From contig JAUVHQ010000123.1 of NCBI GenBank assembly GCA_030593185.1, forward strand, positions 1 to 6,596: DNA of 6,596 nucleotides. The letters are read 5' to 3'. The position numbers were made by a program, and so were the translations under genes. This DNA comes from Bacteroidota bacterium. GTDB taxonomy: Bacteria > Bacteroidota > Bacteroidia > Bacteroidales > VadinHA17. Shown here one piece after another: positions 5,253 to 6,596 of the stretch (positions are counted from its first letter, which is position 1; the number at the start of each line of letters is the position of its first letter). The notes below the pieces were generated by a model. The model saw only the letters and a program-made list of their open reading frames with translations. It had not been told where the DNA came from and made no database searches.

Positions 5253-6596
5253 ATGCCCAAGGTTATCAGAATCAAAAAGGGCCTGGATATAAAACTTAAA
5301 GGGAACCCTGAGAGGATCATTATTCAGGCTGAACCTTCAGAGTTTTATGCAGTAAAACCACCCGATTTCCCAGGTCTGTTCCCATTACCAAAATTATCTG
5401 TAAAAATTGGATCTGAAGTTAAAACAGGATCCACCTTATTTTATGATAAGTACAAACCGGATATATTATTCACTTCGCCTGTTAGCGGAAAAGTTGTGGC
5501 TGTAAATCGTGGTGAAAGGAGAAGGATACTTGAGGTGGTGATAGAGTCAGACCAAAAAAATGAAGCAATTGCTTTTCAGAAAGGTGATCCTAAAACCATG
5601 ACCAGGGAAGAGATTGTTAATAATCTTCTGAAGAGTGGAATGTGGCCTTTTATAAGGCAACGACCTTTTCATATTATTGCTGATCCTAATGATGATCCCA
5701 GGGCAATTTTTATTTCAGGTTTTGATTCAGCACCGCTGGCACCCGATCTGGATTTTATTCTTAACGGAGATGAAACTTCATTTCAAACAGGAATTGATGC
5801 ACTATCACAATTAACATCAGGGAAGATACATATCGGCGTTAATGCTGTTTTTCCAATAGCTGATGTTTTTACCAAAACTGAAGGGGTTAAATTACATCAC
5901 TTCAGGGGTCCACACCCAACCGGTAATGTCGGGGTGCAGATAAATCATATTGATCCTGTAAAAAAAGGAGAAGTTGTGTGGACAATAAATCCTCAAGATG
6001 TAGTAGTTATCGGAAAAATATTTGAGAAAGGTGTTTTTAACCCAACCAGGTTGGTGGCACTTACAGGTTCAGAAGTTTTAAAACCACGTTATTACAGAAC
6101 CAAACTGGGAGCTTCAGTTAAACCATTGCTTAAAGATAATGTGAAGGAGGGCAATAACCGTTATATCAGCGGGAATGTTCTTACTGGCAGTAAAATAAGC
6201 AAGGAAGGTTTTATTGGTTTCTACGATTCACAGGTAACAGTAATACCAGAAGGTGATTTTTATGAGTTTTTGGGTTGGGCTTTACCGGGTTTGAAAAAAT
6301 TCAGTGCTTCACGAACGTTCTTTTCATTTCTTACTCCAAATAATAGATATACACTACATACAAATCTTCAGGGTGGCAGAAGGGCTTTCGTTTTAACCGG
6401 ACAATATGAGAAGGTATTGCCCATGGATATTTATCCAATGCAATTGCTTAAAGCCATTCTTGTTGAGGATATTGATCTTATGGAAAACCTTGGAATATAT
6501 GAAGTGGCAGAAGAAGATTTTGCTTTGTGTGAATATGTTTGTACTTCAAAAACAGAGGTTCAATCAATATTAAGAAGCGGGTTTGAACTGATGCAA
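5253..6596 (+). CDS. nqrA: Na+-translocating NADH:quinone reductase subunit A, 3' end outside window
   Basis: NqrA is the cytoplasm-facing, non-membrane subunit of the six-subunit Na+-NQR, which couples electron transfer from NADH to quinone with sodium export. The frame is open from ATG 5253 to the last base (448 codons) with no stop. The family is usually about 450 residues, so only a few codons are probably missing. Recognisable parts are the N-terminal MPKVIRIKKGLDIKLKG (1-17), a barrel-sandwich (lipoyl-like) region ending in FTSPVSGKVVAVNRGERR (73-90), WPFIRQRPF (131-139), the HHFRGPHPTGNVGVQINHI block (215-233), and EDFALCEYVCTSKTE near the C-terminus (421-435), with Cys426 and Cys430. 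There is no transmembrane segment, as expected. It is divergent from the plug gene across 206 bp; nqrB-F are expected immediately downstream but are not visible. All conserved blocks are intact. Confidence 0.95.
   Translation, partial: MPKVIRIKKGLDIKLKGNPERIIIQAEPSEFYAVKPPDFPGLFPLPKLSVKIGSEVKTGSTLFYDKYKPDILFTSPVSGKVVAVNRGERRRILEVVIESDQKNEAIAFQKGDPKTMTREEIVNNLLKSGMWPFIRQRPFHIIADPNDDPRAIFISGFDSAPLAPDLDFILNGDETSFQTGIDALSQLTSGKIHIGVNAVFPIADVFTKTEGVKLHHFRGPHPTGNVGVQINHIDPVKKGEVVWTINPQDVVVIGKIFEKGVFNPTRLVALTGSEVLKPRYYRTKLGASVKPLLKDNVKEGNNRYISGNVLTGSKISKEGFIGFYDSQVTVIPEGDFYEFLGWALPGLKKFSASRTFFSFLTPNNRYTLHTNLQGGRRAFVLTGQYEKVLPMDIYPMQLLKAILVEDIDLMENLGIYEVAEEDFALCEYVCTSKTEVQSILRSGFELMQ

Overview
The window looks like chromosomal DNA of a member of the Bacteroidota, possibly a Bacteroidales/Marinilabiliales-type environmental lineage. 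The reasons are AT-rich DNA with almost no Shine-Dalgarno sequences, promoter candidates of the Bacteroidota TTG / TAnnTTTG type, a type IX secretion system (T9SS) plug protein, a DivIC/FtsB-like protein of typical Bacteroidota form, and an Na+-NQR subunit A. No mobile element, CRISPR array, tRNA or rRNA was seen. The order-level placement is an impression, not a result.

Layout, left to right. A family 2 glycosyltransferase on the + strand enters from beyond the left edge and ends at 1200. A 160-bp convergent gap (1201-1360) carries three different short tandem repeats in a row. On the - strand follow ftsB/divIC-like (1361-1684) and, upstream of it, pruA (1795-3426), which encodes L-glutamate-gamma-semialdehyde dehydrogenase. 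The 110 bp between them hold a probable pruA terminator and an exact TAnnTTTG box for the downstream gene, so the two are probably separate transcription units. A 315-bp gap (3427-3741) has no convincing gene but several inverted repeats. It is followed by the - strand T9SS plug protein gene (3742-5046). A 206-bp divergent gap (5047-5252) contains two adjacent heptamer repeats and candidate promoters in both directions. nqrA starts at 5253 on the + strand and runs off the right edge, probably only a few codons short of its end.

The genes are mostly unrelated housekeeping functions: envelope or polysaccharide glycosylation, cell division, proline/arginine catabolism to glutamate, control of the outer-membrane T9SS translocon, and respiratory sodium pumping. 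They do not form one pathway, and I see no evidence of a new multi-gene system.

The least ordinary feature is the intergenic DNA. Short, degenerate tandem words (periods 7, 7, 8, 14 and 16) sit back to back. One of them, GATAAAA, appears to supply the -7 box of the plug gene promoter, so a change in copy number could alter promoter spacing.
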